Assembly (NCBI RefSeq): GCF_016756595.1
Contig: NZ_AP023257.1
Location: forward strand, 62,001 to 126,000
Origin: Mesorhizobium sp. L-2-11
Lineage (GTDB): Bacteria > Pseudomonadota > Alphaproteobacteria > Rhizobiales > Rhizobiaceae
Direction: 5' to 3'
DNA: 64,000 nt
Shown: one piece after another, positions 53,345 to 62,077 of the stretch
How positions within the stretch are numbered: position 1 is the first letter of the stretch
Layout: the number at the start of each line of letters is the position of its first letter
Program-made: the position numbers and the translations under genes
Notes under the pieces: generated by a model
Told to the model about the DNA's origin: nothing
Databases searched by the model: none
Seen by the model: only the letters and a program-made list of their open reading frames with translations

Positions 53345-53803
53345 ATGGCTTTGGTGATCGAAGGCGAGGAACGCATCGCCGCACCCCTGCAAAAAGTGTG
53401 GGAAGCGCTGAACGACCCGGACGTTCTGAGGCAGACCATTCCGGGCTGCCAAAACCTCGAAAAGAAGTCGGACACCGAGATGGCGGCGACCGTGGTGGTC
53501 AAGATCGGCCCGATCAAGGCGACGTTCAACGGCGAGGTGACGCTGACTAACCTCAACCCGCCGCATTCCTACACCATCCAGGGCGAGGGCAAGGGCGGCA
53601 TCGCCGGCTTCGCCAAAGGCGGCGCCGATGTGACGCTGACCGCCGATGGCCCGGAGGCGACGATCCTCAGATATGCGGCCAAGGCCGATGTCGGCGGCAA
53701 GATCGCCCAGCTCGGCAGTCGGCTGATCGAATCGACATCGAAGAAACTGGCCGGACAGTTTTTTTCGAGTTTTGGCGAGAAGGTCGGTTCCCCTCCCCCT
53801 TGA
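53345..53803 (+). CDS. CoxG-family protein (SRPBCC fold), C-terminus encoded in a repeat
   Basis: Protein of 152 aa from ATG 53345 (GGGAG upstream). It begins MALVIEGEERIAAPLQKVWE, with DPDVLRQTIPGCQNLEKKSD and VVKIGPIKATFNGEVTLTNL, the START-like fold called CoxG, first described beside carbon monoxide dehydrogenase genes. No CO dehydrogenase genes are in the window, and many CoxG proteins lie outside such clusters, so the role is unknown; membrane anchoring or cofactor binding has been proposed for the family. The end FGEKVGSPPP stops inside the palindrome that starts at 53791; the last residues are repeat-derived. Confidence 0.87.
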   Translation: MALVIEGEERIAAPLQKVWEALNDPDVLRQTIPGCQNLEKKSDTEMAATVVVKIGPIKATFNGEVTLTNLNPPHSYTIQGEGKGGIAGFAKGGADVTLTADGPEATILRYAAKADVGGKIAQLGSRLIESTSKKLAGQFFSSFGEKVGSPPP

Positions 53804-53930
53804 GGGGAGGGTGGCCCGAAGGGCCGGGTGGGGTCGGTGGCGACGCGCTCCGTCTTAAGTCGAGGTCGAGGCGGTTCAGACGACCCCTCCCGCCGCGCTT
53901 CGCGCTGCACCCTCCCCTCAAGGGGGAGGG
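53791..53930. repeat. 140-bp palindromic element overlapping the coxG 3' end
   Basis: Perfect 23-bp inverted arms at 53791-53813 (CCCTCCCCCTTGAGGGGAGG and on) and 53908-53930. The centre is unrelated between arms. The CTTGAGGGG/CCCCTCAAG core resembles the inner arms of the element at 22362-22517. Its left end contains the coxG stop codon; its right end stops 1 bp before the mrp stop. Confidence 0.85.
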
Positions 53931-53931
53931 A

Positions 53932-55137
53932 TCACTCGAACACGATGCTCGGCACGGCGGCTTCGGCCGCGCCGCGTTCTTCTTTGACCCTGCCCCAGAC
54001 GTTCGCCGCGATATCGCGGTAGATCTTGGCCTCGGCGCTGTCGGGCTTCGAGACCACCACCGGCGTGCCGGCATCCGAGCTTTCGCGGATGCCGATTTCG
54101 AGCGGCACTTCGCCGAGGAAGGAGACGCCAAGACGCTCGGCCTCGCGGCGCGCGCCGCCATGGCCGAAGATGTCGTAGCGCTTGCCGGTGTCGGGGGCGA
54201 GGAAATAGCTCATATTCTCGACGATGCCCAACACCGGCACGTCGACCTTCCTGAACATGTTGAGGCCTTTTCGCGCATCGATCAGGGCCAGATCCTGCGG
54301 CGTCGAGACGATGACGGCGCCGGCCAGGGGCACCTGCTGGGCCATGGTCAGCTGCGCGTCGCCGGTGCCGGGCGGCATGTCGACGACGAGCACGTCGAGC
54401 GGACCCCACTCGACCTCGCGCAACATTTGCGTCAACGCCGACATCACCATCGGCCCGCGCCAGATCATTGGCGTCTCCTCATCGACGAGGAAGCCCATCG
54501 ACATGACCTTCAGGCCGTAATTCTCCATCGGCTTCAGGACCTTGCCGTCGACGGTCTGCGGCCGGCCATGGATGTTGAGCAGCCGCGGCATCGACGGGCC
54601 GTAGATGTCGGCGTCGAGCACGCCGACCCTCAAGCCATTGGCGGCGAGGCCAAGCGCGATGTTGACGGCAGTGGTCGACTTGCCGACGCCGCCCTTGCCG
54701 GAAGCGACGGCGATGATCGCCTCGATGCCGGGCACGCCGCGCTTGCCCTGACCGTGCGAGGCTGGAGCATGCGGGGCCGGACGCGGCGCCGCAGCGGGTG
54801 CGGCCGCGGGTGTGGGCCTTGGGGCGGGCCTGGGCGCAGGCCTTTGCGGGACCGGAGCCTCCATGCCGCCACCCTTCTTTTCCGCCGTCAGCGCGACCAC
54901 GGCGCCGGCGACACCCGGGATCGCCTTGACGACACGCTCGGCGGCGGCACGCAGCGGCTCCATCTCCTGGGCCCGGGCAGCCGGCACCGTGATCGAAAAG
55001 AACACCTTGGCATCGGCAATGAAAATCTCGGAGACCATGCCGAGGTCGACGATGTTGCCGGTGAAGTCCGGTCCGTTGACCGTCTTCAGGCGCTCGATGA
55101 CGATTTCCTTGGTGACGTTTTCCTGGCCGGCGGACAT
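53932..55137 (-). CDS. Iron-sulfur cluster carrier ATPase Mrp/ApbC
   Basis: P-loop ATPase of 401 aa that carries and delivers Fe-S clusters. An N-terminal DUF59-type domain (residues about 8-80, VIERLKTVNGPDFTGNIVDL) is followed by a low-complexity Ala/Pro linker (about 95-125), then the ATPase domain with the deviant Walker A SGKGGVGKSTTAVNIALGLA and switch regions DADIYGPSMPRLL and VVDMPPGTGDAQLTMAQQVP. The usual C-terminal CxxC pair for cluster binding is not evident near the end; VENMSYFLAPDTGKRYDIFG has no Cys where many homologues carry CPxC. ATG 55137 with GAGGAAAAG upstream. Divergent from the VOC gene. Confidence 0.9.
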   Translation of the reverse strand: MSAGQENVTKEIVIERLKTVNGPDFTGNIVDLGMVSEIFIADAKVFFSITVPAARAQEMEPLRAAAERVVKAIPGVAGAVVALTAEKKGGGMEAPVPQRPAPRPAPRPTPAAAPAAAPRPAPHAPASHGQGKRGVPGIEAIIAVASGKGGVGKSTTAVNIALGLAANGLRVGVLDADIYGPSMPRLLNIHGRPQTVDGKVLKPMENYGLKVMSMGFLVDEETPMIWRGPMVMSALTQMLREVEWGPLDVLVVDMPPGTGDAQLTMAQQVPLAGAVIVSTPQDLALIDARKGLNMFRKVDVPVLGIVENMSYFLAPDTGKRYDIFGHGGARREAERLGVSFLGEVPLEIGIRESSDAGTPVVVSKPDSAEAKIYRDIAANVWGRVKEERGAAEAAVPSIVFE

Positions 55138-55376
55138 CTGCTTTTCCTCTGCTTTTGCGCTTGAGATAATGCAGTTCCCGAACAGAACCAAGCGGCGGCG
55201 CCACAGGCATGGTGGCATGGCATAAAAACTCGCGTCTGGCCGTAGGGATTTGCGGGGATCGAAACGTCCTTGGGGAAGAGGGCACGCCGATAGCGCAAGC
55301 TGCGGTCGCCGGAAGACGAAGCAGCCCTATCTTTGCAGGTTTCGGACGTGCTCGCCAGCAAGCAAGGAGACCAATC

Positions 55377-55754
55377 ATGCTCGCAAACAGCAACGCAACG
55401 GCCAATCTCGCAGTGAGGGACCTGGCCAGGGCCAAGGCTTTCTACGAACGGACGCTCGGCTTGAAAGAGGTGCACAATGAGGGTGGCGAACTGATCGTCT
55501 ACAAATGCGGCGCCACCAGCATCAACGTGTATCGCTCGGAGTTCGCCGGAACCAACAAGGCGACGGCGGTGACCTGGATGGTCGGCGATGAGATCGATAA
55601 CACCGTCAAGGCGCTGAAATCGAAGGGCGTCGTCTTCGAACATTACGATATGCCGGGCCTGACGCTGGAAGGCGACATCCATGTCGGTCACGGCATGAAG
55701 GTCGCATGGTTCAAGGATCCCGACGGCAATATCCTGAACCTGGTGGACAGGTAG
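55377..55754 (+). CDS. VOC-family (glyoxalase/bleomycin-resistance-like) protein
   Basis: Protein of 125 aa, one VOC domain. Seen: ANLAVRDLARAKAFYERTLG with LKEVHNEGGELIVYKCGATS, the typical beta-alpha-beta start, and KVAWFKDPDGNILNLVDR at the end with the common DPDGN turn and no clear metal-binding His near the start. ATG 55377 follows AAGGAG. It is divergent from mrp and separated by about 100 bp from the LysR gene. Substrate unknown; many such proteins act in detoxification or ring cleavage. Confidence 0.85.
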   Translation: MLANSNATANLAVRDLARAKAFYERTLGLKEVHNEGGELIVYKCGATSINVYRSEFAGTNKATAVTWMVGDEIDNTVKALKSKGVVFEHYDMPGLTLEGDIHVGHGMKVAWFKDPDGNILNLVDR

Positions 55755-55852
55755 GCCTGGAAGGCGGCGATGCTTTCGGCCGCATGAGGATTCGCCAAAG
55801 CAAAAACAGCATGCATCTGGCGCAGCCTCACTTGGGCGGATAGCGTCTACCC

Positions 55853-56752
55853 ATGATCGACAAGCTGGAATTCTTCATCGCGCTGGCCAGGGAGGAGCAT
55901 TTCGGCCGGGCGGCGGAGGTGTGCGGCGTCACCCAGCCGACGCTTTCGGCCGGCATCAAGCAGCTGGAGGGCCAGCTCGGCGTGATGCTGGTTCTGCGCG
56001 GCTCGCGCTTCCAGGGGCTGACGCCGGAGGGAGAACAGGTGCTGGCGTGGGCGCGCCGCATCGTCGGCGATACCCGCACCATGCGCGAGGAGATGCGGGC
56101 GGCGCGTCACGGCCTTTCGGGGCGCATCCGCATCGCCGCCATCCCGACGGCGCTGGCCATGGTGGCGCGGCTGACGACACCTTTCCGGGCAAGACATCCC
56201 GGCGTCACCTTCTCGGTGCTGTCGCGCACCTCGATCGAGGTGCTGTCGCTGCTCGGCAATTTCGACATCGACGCCGGCATCACCTATCTCGACAACGAGC
56301 CGCTGGGGCGGGTGACCAGCGTGCCGCTCTATGACGAGCGCTATCAACTGATCACCGCGATCGGAAACCCCTATTCCGACCGCGACAAAGTGACATGGGC
56401 GGAGCTCAGCCAGCTGCCGCTCTGCCTGTTGACGCCGGACATGCAGAACCGCCGCATCATCGACCAGCATTTGGCCGAAGCCGGCACGCAGGTGCGGCCG
56501 ACACTCGAATCCAATTCGATGATCGTGCTGTTCTCGCATATCCGCACCGGCAAATGGTCGTCGATCATGCCGCTCAACCTCTCGGAAACATTCGGCTTTT
56601 CAGAGCCGATCCGGGCCATTCCGATCGTCGAGCCGGACGCCAGCCACACCGTCGGGCTGGTGGCGACGCTGCGCGAGCCGCACACCCCGCTGGTCTCGGC
56701 GCTGCTGGACGAGGCGATGGCGCTGGCAGACGATTTCCGCGCGCGCCACTGA
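55853..56752 (+). CDS. LysR-family regulator, probable regulator of the formate dehydrogenase operon
   Basis: Regulator of 299 aa. The N-terminal helix-turn-helix is clear: FFIALAREEHFGRAAEVCGV then TQPTLSAGIKQLEGQLGVML. The ligand-binding domain covers about residues 90-290 (SGRIRIAAIPTALAMVARLT). The gene lies 131 bp upstream of fdsG on the same strand; this arrangement, and a LysR-type palindrome in the gap, suggest that it controls fds, as a LysR regulator does in Cupriavidus. The effector is unknown, perhaps formate. Confidence 0.9.
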   Translation: MIDKLEFFIALAREEHFGRAAEVCGVTQPTLSAGIKQLEGQLGVMLVLRGSRFQGLTPEGEQVLAWARRIVGDTRTMREEMRAARHGLSGRIRIAAIPTALAMVARLTTPFRARHPGVTFSVLSRTSIEVLSLLGNFDIDAGITYLDNEPLGRVTSVPLYDERYQLITAIGNPYSDRDKVTWAELSQLPLCLLTPDMQNRRIIDQHLAEAGTQVRPTLESNSMIVLFSHIRTGKWSSIMPLNLSETFGFSEPIRAIPIVEPDASHTVGLVATLREPHTPLVSALLDEAMALADDFRARH

Positions 56753-56778
56753 GCTAGAGATTGCAGGCTGGACGGCAT

Positions 56779-56797
56779 CGATAGAAGATTTCTATCG
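56779..56797. promoter_or_regulatory. LysR-type operator candidate upstream of fdsG
   Basis: CGATAGAAGATTTCTATCG: perfect 8-bp arms CGATAGAA/TTCTATCG around GAT, containing ATA-N9-TAT as expected for LysR-type sites. It lies 87 bp upstream of fdsG. A low-GC stretch with a possible promoter follows (56805-56865). Confidence 0.7.
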
Positions 56798-56883
56798 AGC
56801 AACGGATCAGCTTTATTGATTTAGCGGGTTTCCTTCGATTTCCTAAACACTTAGCGGATTACTACGACCAGGGAGGGCGCTGC

Positions 56884-57363
56884 ATGATCATGCAGCCTGC
56901 AAGTACCGAGATCGCGTCGCGCACGGCGGCGATCGTCCAGGAGCTGAAGGGCCTCGAAGGCCCGCTGTTGCCGATCCTGCACGGCATCCAGGAAGAGTTC
57001 GGCCATGTGCCGCACGACGCGCTGCCTGTCATCGCCGAGGCGTTGAACATCTCCAAGGCAGAGGTGCACGGCGTCGTCACCTTCTACCACGATTACCGCA
57101 GCCGCCCGGCCGGCCGGCATGTGCTGAAGCTCTGCCAGGCTGAAGCCTGCCAGTCGATGGGCTCGGAGGCGATTGCCGCCAAGCTCAAGCAATTGCTTGG
57201 CATCGGCTTCCATGAGACGGCCCGCGACGGTTCGGTGACGCTGGAGCCGGTCTATTGCCTCGGCCTTTGCGCCTGCGCGCCATCGGCGATGCTGGATGGC
57301 GAGGTGATCGGCCGGCTCGATGACGAAAAGCTCGACGAGATCGTTGCCGAGGTGCGCTCATGA
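56884..57363 (+). CDS. fdsG: NAD-dependent formate dehydrogenase, gamma subunit (NuoE-like)
   Basis: Subunit of 159 aa carrying a thioredoxin-like [2Fe-2S] domain, related to NuoE of complex I. The cluster ligands appear as C-x4-C in LCQAEACQSMG and in YCLGLCACAPSAM. It passes electrons between the Fe-S chain of FdsA and NAD+ reduction on FdsB. Start ATG 56884 with GGGAGGGC upstream; a second ATG two codons later is possible. First gene of the fdsGBACD-like operon; its stop overlaps the fdsB start (ATGA). Confidence 0.94.
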   Translation: MIMQPASTEIASRTAAIVQELKGLEGPLLPILHGIQEEFGHVPHDALPVIAEALNISKAEVHGVVTFYHDYRSRPAGRHVLKLCQAEACQSMGSEAIAAKLKQLLGIGFHETARDGSVTLEPVYCLGLCACAPSAMLDGEVIGRLDDEKLDEIVAEVRS

Positions 57364-58916
57364 CCCCGCGCATTTACATTCCCGGCGATTCCGGCGCGCT
57401 GGCGCTCGGCGCGGAAAAGGTCGCCAAGGCGATTGAGAAGGAACTGGCCGATCGCGGCATCGAGGCCAAGATCGTGCGCAACGGTTCGCGCGGCGCCTAT
57501 TTCCTCGAGCCGATGGTCGAGGTAGCGACAGACAATGGCCGCGTCGCCTATGGGCCGGTGAAGCCGTCCGAGGTCAAAAGCCTGTTCGACTGCGGCTTCC
57601 TTACCGGCGGTCACCACAAACGCTGGCTGGGCGCGCCCGACAAGATCCCGTTCCTGGCCAGGCAGACGAGGCTGACCTTCGCGCGCTGTGGCGTCATCAA
57701 TCCGCTGTCGCTCGATCATTACAGAGCGCATGGCGGGCTGAAGGGCCTGCAGAACGCCGTGGCTATGGCGCCGGCCGACATCGTCAAGCAGGTGACCGAG
57801 TCCGGCCTGCGCGGTCGCGGTGGCGCCGGCTTCCCGACCGGCATCAAATGGAAGACGGTGCTCGATACGACCGCCGACAAAAAGTACATCGTCTGCAATG
57901 CCGACGAGGGCGACAGCGCCACCTTTGCCGACCGCATGATCATGGAGGGCGACCCCTTCGTGCTGATCGAAGGCATGGCGATCGCCGGCATCGCCACCGG
58001 CGCACGCAAGGGCTTTGTCTATATCCGCTCGGAATATCCGTATGCGGTGGCAATGATGCAAAAGGCGGTCGAGATCGCCCGCAAGGCCGGCCTGCTCGGT
58101 CTCAACGTGCTGGGCTCGCCCAATGCCTTCGACATGGAGATCCGCGTCGGCGCCGGCGCCTATGTCTGCGGCGAGGAAACCTCGCTGCTCAACAGCCTCG
58201 AAGGCAAGCGCGGCGTCGTTCGCGCCAAGCCGCCACTGCCGGCCATCCAGGGCCTGTTCGGCAAGCCGACGGTGATCAACAACGTCATTTCGCTGGCCTC
58301 GGTGCCCATCATCATGGACAAGGGTGCTGCCTTCTACAAGGATTTCGGCATGGGCCGCTCGCGCGGCACCATTCCGATCCAGATCGCCGGCAATGTCAGA
58401 CATGGCGGCCTGTTCGAGGCCGCGTTCGGCATGACGCTTGGCGAGATCGTCGACGACATCGGCGGCGGCACGGCGACTGGGCGGCCGGTCAAGGCGGTGC
58501 AGGTCGGCGGGCCGCTCGGCGCTTATTTTCCGCGCAGCCTGTTCGACACGCGGTTCGACTACGAAGCCTTCGCCGCCAAGGACGGGCTGATCGGCCATGC
58601 CGGCATCACCGTGTTCGACGACACCGCCGACATGTTGAAGCAGGCACGCTTTGCCATGGAGTTTTGCGCCGTCGAGAGCTGCGGCAAGTGCACGCCCTGC
58701 CGCATCGGCTCGACACGCGGCGTCGAGACCATCGACAAGATCGCCAGGGGTATAGAGCCGGAAAAGCAGATCGAGCTGGTGACAGACCTCTGCAATACGA
58801 TGAAGTTCGGTTCGCTCTGCGCGCTGGGTGGCTTCACACCCTATCCGGTGATGAGCGCAATCAACCACTTCCGCGAAGATTTCAAGCCGGCGCCAGTCGC
58901 CGAAGCAGCAGAATAG
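57360..58916 (+). CDS. fdsB: NAD-dependent formate dehydrogenase, beta subunit (NuoF-like)
   Basis: Flavoprotein of 518 aa that holds FMN, the NAD+ site and one [4Fe-4S] cluster, related to NuoF. An N-terminal thioredoxin-like part (1-110) is fused in front. Seen: the FMN/NAD region LRGRGGAGFPTGIKWKTVLD, CNADEGDSATFADRMIMEGD, GAGAYVCGEETSLLNSLEGK and the cluster motif ESCGKCTPCRIGS. It reduces NAD+ with electrons from formate. Translationally coupled to fdsG and 10 bp before fdsA. Cytoplasmic soluble complex. Confidence 0.95.
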   Translation: MTPRIYIPGDSGALALGAEKVAKAIEKELADRGIEAKIVRNGSRGAYFLEPMVEVATDNGRVAYGPVKPSEVKSLFDCGFLTGGHHKRWLGAPDKIPFLARQTRLTFARCGVINPLSLDHYRAHGGLKGLQNAVAMAPADIVKQVTESGLRGRGGAGFPTGIKWKTVLDTTADKKYIVCNADEGDSATFADRMIMEGDPFVLIEGMAIAGIATGARKGFVYIRSEYPYAVAMMQKAVEIARKAGLLGLNVLGSPNAFDMEIRVGAGAYVCGEETSLLNSLEGKRGVVRAKPPLPAIQGLFGKPTVINNVISLASVPIIMDKGAAFYKDFGMGRSRGTIPIQIAGNVRHGGLFEAAFGMTLGEIVDDIGGGTATGRPVKAVQVGGPLGAYFPRSLFDTRFDYEAFAAKDGLIGHAGITVFDDTADMLKQARFAMEFCAVESCGKCTPCRIGSTRGVETIDKIARGIEPEKQIELVTDLCNTMKFGSLCALGGFTPYPVMSAINHFREDFKPAPVAEAAE

Positions 58917-58926
58917 GAGTCTCGTC

Positions 58927-61803
58927 ATGGGTCTCGTTAAGGAAATCGACTACGGCACGCCGGCCTCGACATCCGAGAAGCAGGTGACGCTGACGGTCGA
59001 TGGCTTCACCGTCACCGTGCCGGAAGGCACATCGATCATGCGCGCCTCGATGGAGGCGGGCATTGCCATTCCAAAACTCTGCGCCACCGACATGGTCGAC
59101 GCCTTCGGCTCCTGCCGGCTCTGCCTGGTCGAGATCGACGGCCGCAGCGGCACGCCCTCCTCCTGCACGACGCCGGTGGCGCCGGGCATGGTAGTGCACA
59201 CCCAGACCGGTCGGCTGAAGGACATTCGCCGCGGCGTGATGGAGCTCTACATTTCCGACCATCCGCTCGACTGCCTGACCTGTGCGGCCAATGGCGACTG
59301 CGAATTGCAGACGCAGGCGGGCGTCGTTGGCCTGCGCGATGTGCGCTACGGTTATGAGGGCGACAACCACGTTTTCAAGAAGAACGACGGCGCAGAAAAC
59401 TTCAAATGGATGGCGAAGGACGAGTCCAACCCGTACTTCACCTATGATCCGTCGAAGTGCATCGTCTGCTCGCGCTGCGTGCGCGCCTGCGAGGAGGTGC
59501 AAGGCACTTTCGCGCTGACCATCGAGGGCCGCGGCTTCGAAAGCCGCGTGTCGCCCGGCATGCACCAGCTCTTCATCGACAGCGAGTGCGTGTCCTGCGG
59601 CGCCTGCGTGCAGGCTTGCCCGACGGCGACGCTCTCCGAGAAATCGGTGATCAAGATCGGCCAACCGGAGCATTCGGTCGTCACCACCTGCGCCTATTGC
59701 GGCGTCGGCTGCTCGTTCAAGGCCGAAATGCGCGGCGACGAGCTGGTGCGCATGGTGCCCTACAAGGACGGCAAGGCCAACCGTGGCCATAGCTGCGTCA
59801 AGGGCCGTTTTGCCTACGGCTACTCGACCCACAAGGAGCGCATCCTCAATCCGATGATCCGTGAAAAGGTCACCGATCCATGGCGCGAGGTGTCGTGGGA
59901 AGAAGCGCTGACCTACACCGCCAACGAGTTCCGCCGAATCCAGTACCAGTATGGCCGCACTTCGATCGGCGGAATCACCTCGTCGCGCTGCACGAATGAG
60001 GAAACCTATCTGGTGCAGAAGCTGATCCGCCAGGGTTTCCGCAACAACAATGTCGATACCTGCGCCCGCGTCTGTCATTCGCCGACCGGCTATGGGCTTG
60101 GCCAGACTTTCGGCACTTCGGCCGGCACGCAGGATTTCGATTCGATCGAGCAGACCGACGTGGTGATGATCATCGGCGCCAATCCGACCGACGCACATCC
60201 GGTGTTTGCGTCGCGCATGAAGAAGCGGTTGCGCAAGGGCGCCAGGCTGATCGTGCTCGACCCGCGCCGCACCGACATCGTGCGCTCGGCACACATCGAG
60301 GCGCAGCATCATCTGCCGCTGAAGCCGGGCACCAATGTCGCCGTGGTCACCGCGCTTGCCCATGTCATCGTCACCGAACGCCTGTTCGACGAAGCCTTCA
60401 TCCGCGAGCGCTGCGACTGGGACGAGTTCCAGGATTGGGCGTCATTCGTGGCGCTGCCGGAAAACAGCCCTGAGGTGGTCGGCCAGCTTGCCAATGTCGA
60501 TCCTGAAGCGATCCGCAGCGCCGCACGGCTGTTTGCCACCGGCGGCAATGGCGCGATCTATTACGGCCTCGGCGTGACCGAGCACAGCCAGGGCTCGACG
60601 ACCGTCATCGCCATCGCCAATCTCGCCATGGCGACCGGCAATATCGGCCGGCCGGGCGTCGGCGTGAACCCGCTGCGCGGCCAGAACAATGTCCAGGGCT
60701 CCTGCGACATGGGCTCGTTCCCGCACGAGCTGCCCGGCTATCGCCACGTCTCCGGCGATGCGGTGCGCGACATCTATGAGAGCCTGTGGGGCGTCAAGCT
60801 CGACGACGAGCCCGGCCTGCGCATCCCCAACATGCTGGACGCCGCTGTCGACGGCTCGTTCAAGGGCCTCTATGTGCAAGGCGAGGACATTTTGCAGTCC
60901 GATCCCGATACCAAGCATGTCGCCGCAGGCCTTGCGGCGATGGAATGCGTCGTCGTGCACGATCTCTTCCTCAACGAGACCGCCAACTACGCACATGTCT
61001 TCCTGCCCGGCTCGTCTTTCCTCGAGAAGGACGGCACCTTCACCAATGCCGAACGCCGCATCAACCGCGTGCGCAAGGTGATGGCGCCGAAGAACGGGCT
61101 GGCCGACTGGGAAGTGACGCAGAAGCTCGCGCAGGCGATGGGGCTTGCCTGGAATTACCAGCATCCGTCCGAAATCATGGATGAGATCGCCAGGACGACG
61201 CCGAGCTTCGCCAAGGTCTCCTACGATTATCTGGAAAAGATGGGCTCGGTGCAGTGGCCGTGCAACGAGCAGGCGCCGGAAGGCACCCCGATCATGCATA
61301 CCAGCGGCTTCGTGCGCGGCAAGGGCAAGTTCATCCGCACCGAATATGTGGCGACCGACGAGAGGACGGGACCGCGCTTCCCGCTGCTGCTGACAACCGG
61401 CCGCATCCTGTCGCAGTACAACGTCGGCGCGCAGACCAGGCGCACCGACAATGTCATGTGGCACAGCGAGGATCGGCTCGAGATCCACCCGCATGACGCC
61501 GAAAACCGCGGTCTGCGCGACGGCGACTGGGTCCGCCTGACCAGCCGCTCCGGCGAGACGACGCTGCGCGCGCTGATCACCGACAAGGTGTCGCCTGGCG
61601 TGGTCTATACGACGTTCCACCACCCCGACACCCAGGCCAACGTCATCACCACCGACTTCTCCGACTGGGCGACCAACTGTCCGGAATACAAGGTGACGGC
61701 GGTGCAGGTCGGCGCGTCCAACGGGCCATCGGAATGGCAGCGCGACTATGACGAGCAGGCCCGCAACAGCCGTCGCATCGCGACCTTGGAAGCAGCGGAG
61801 TAA
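58927..61803 (+). CDS. fdsA: NAD-dependent formate dehydrogenase, alpha subunit (molybdenum catalytic subunit)
   Basis: Catalytic subunit of 958 aa. From the N-terminus: a [2Fe-2S] plant-type domain (Cys at LCATDMVDAFGSCRLCLVEI), a His-Cys3 cluster (HPLDCLTCAANGDCELQ), two [4Fe-4S] ferredoxin motifs (CIVCSRCVRAC and CVSCGACVQACPT), a further [4Fe-4S] site at CAYCGVGCSFK, and the bis-molybdopterin domain. The active-site residue is Cys, in VDTCARVCHSPTGYGLGQTF, not selenocysteine, and His-382-type HSPTGYG follows. It oxidises formate to CO2. Downstream is a repeat region and then the sulfurtransferase gene fdhD/fdsC, needed for cofactor sulfuration. Confidence 0.96.
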   Translation: MGLVKEIDYGTPASTSEKQVTLTVDGFTVTVPEGTSIMRASMEAGIAIPKLCATDMVDAFGSCRLCLVEIDGRSGTPSSCTTPVAPGMVVHTQTGRLKDIRRGVMELYISDHPLDCLTCAANGDCELQTQAGVVGLRDVRYGYEGDNHVFKKNDGAENFKWMAKDESNPYFTYDPSKCIVCSRCVRACEEVQGTFALTIEGRGFESRVSPGMHQLFIDSECVSCGACVQACPTATLSEKSVIKIGQPEHSVVTTCAYCGVGCSFKAEMRGDELVRMVPYKDGKANRGHSCVKGRFAYGYSTHKERILNPMIREKVTDPWREVSWEEALTYTANEFRRIQYQYGRTSIGGITSSRCTNEETYLVQKLIRQGFRNNNVDTCARVCHSPTGYGLGQTFGTSAGTQDFDSIEQTDVVMIIGANPTDAHPVFASRMKKRLRKGARLIVLDPRRTDIVRSAHIEAQHHLPLKPGTNVAVVTALAHVIVTERLFDEAFIRERCDWDEFQDWASFVALPENSPEVVGQLANVDPEAIRSAARLFATGGNGAIYYGLGVTEHSQGSTTVIAIANLAMATGNIGRPGVGVNPLRGQNNVQGSCDMGSFPHELPGYRHVSGDAVRDIYESLWGVKLDDEPGLRIPNMLDAAVDGSFKGLYVQGEDILQSDPDTKHVAAGLAAMECVVVHDLFLNETANYAHVFLPGSSFLEKDGTFTNAERRINRVRKVMAPKNGLADWEVTQKLAQAMGLAWNYQHPSEIMDEIARTTPSFAKVSYDYLEKMGSVQWPCNEQAPEGTPIMHTSGFVRGKGKFIRTEYVATDERTGPRFPLLLTTGRILSQYNVGAQTRRTDNVMWHSEDRLEIHPHDAENRGLRDGDWVRLTSRSGETTLRALITDKVSPGVVYTTFHHPDTQANVITTDFSDWATNCPEYKVTAVQVGASNGPSEWQRDYDEQARNSRRIATLEAAE

Positions 61804-61853
61804 CCGTGCCGAGGCATTCGACCGAAAGCGCTTCAATCTTGACGGTTGGTCGA

Positions 61854-61989
61854 CCCCCACTCCGTCGAGCTTCGTTCGACACCTCTCCCCCGATCGACGG
61901 GGGAGAGGAAAGCGCGCGAACTCCAGGCTCCCTTCCTCTCCCTCCGGAGGGGGGAGAGGTGGCGCTGCGAAGCAGCGACGGAGTGGGGG
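61854..61989. repeat. 136-bp palindromic element between fdsA and fdhD
   Basis: Ends CCCCCACTCCGTCG (61854) and CGACGGAGTGGGGG (ending 61989), 14 bp, with internal pairs such as CACCTCTCCCC/GGGGAGAGGTG. It separates fdsA from fdhD inside the operon. Between it and 62051 nothing is recognised. Confidence 0.8.
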
Positions 61990-62050
61990 ATGGCCTGGGG
62001 GAGCAACTGCCAATTGGAGCAAGAAACCTTCGACGCTTCCTAAGTAAAAT

Positions 62051-62073
62051 GGCCGGCAGGCCAGAGGGGGGTG
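62051..62073 (+). repeat. Half mosaic element that carries the ribosome site of fdhD
   Basis: GGCCGGCAGGCCAGAGGGGG then GTG matches the end arm of the elements at 1241-1291 and 22362-22517 (GGCAGGACAGAGGGGGG). Its AGAGGGGGGTG lies 5-12 bp upstream of the fdhD start codons and is the only purine-rich site there. Confidence 0.65.
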
Positions 62074-62077
62074 CCGC

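Noticed and set aside
53345..53803. Part of a carbon monoxide dehydrogenase cluster
   Set aside because: CoxG-like proteins occur alone in many genomes; no coxSML-type genes are nearby.
58927..61803. A selenocysteine formate dehydrogenase
   Set aside because: The active-site position is a normal Cys codon and the frame has no internal TGA.
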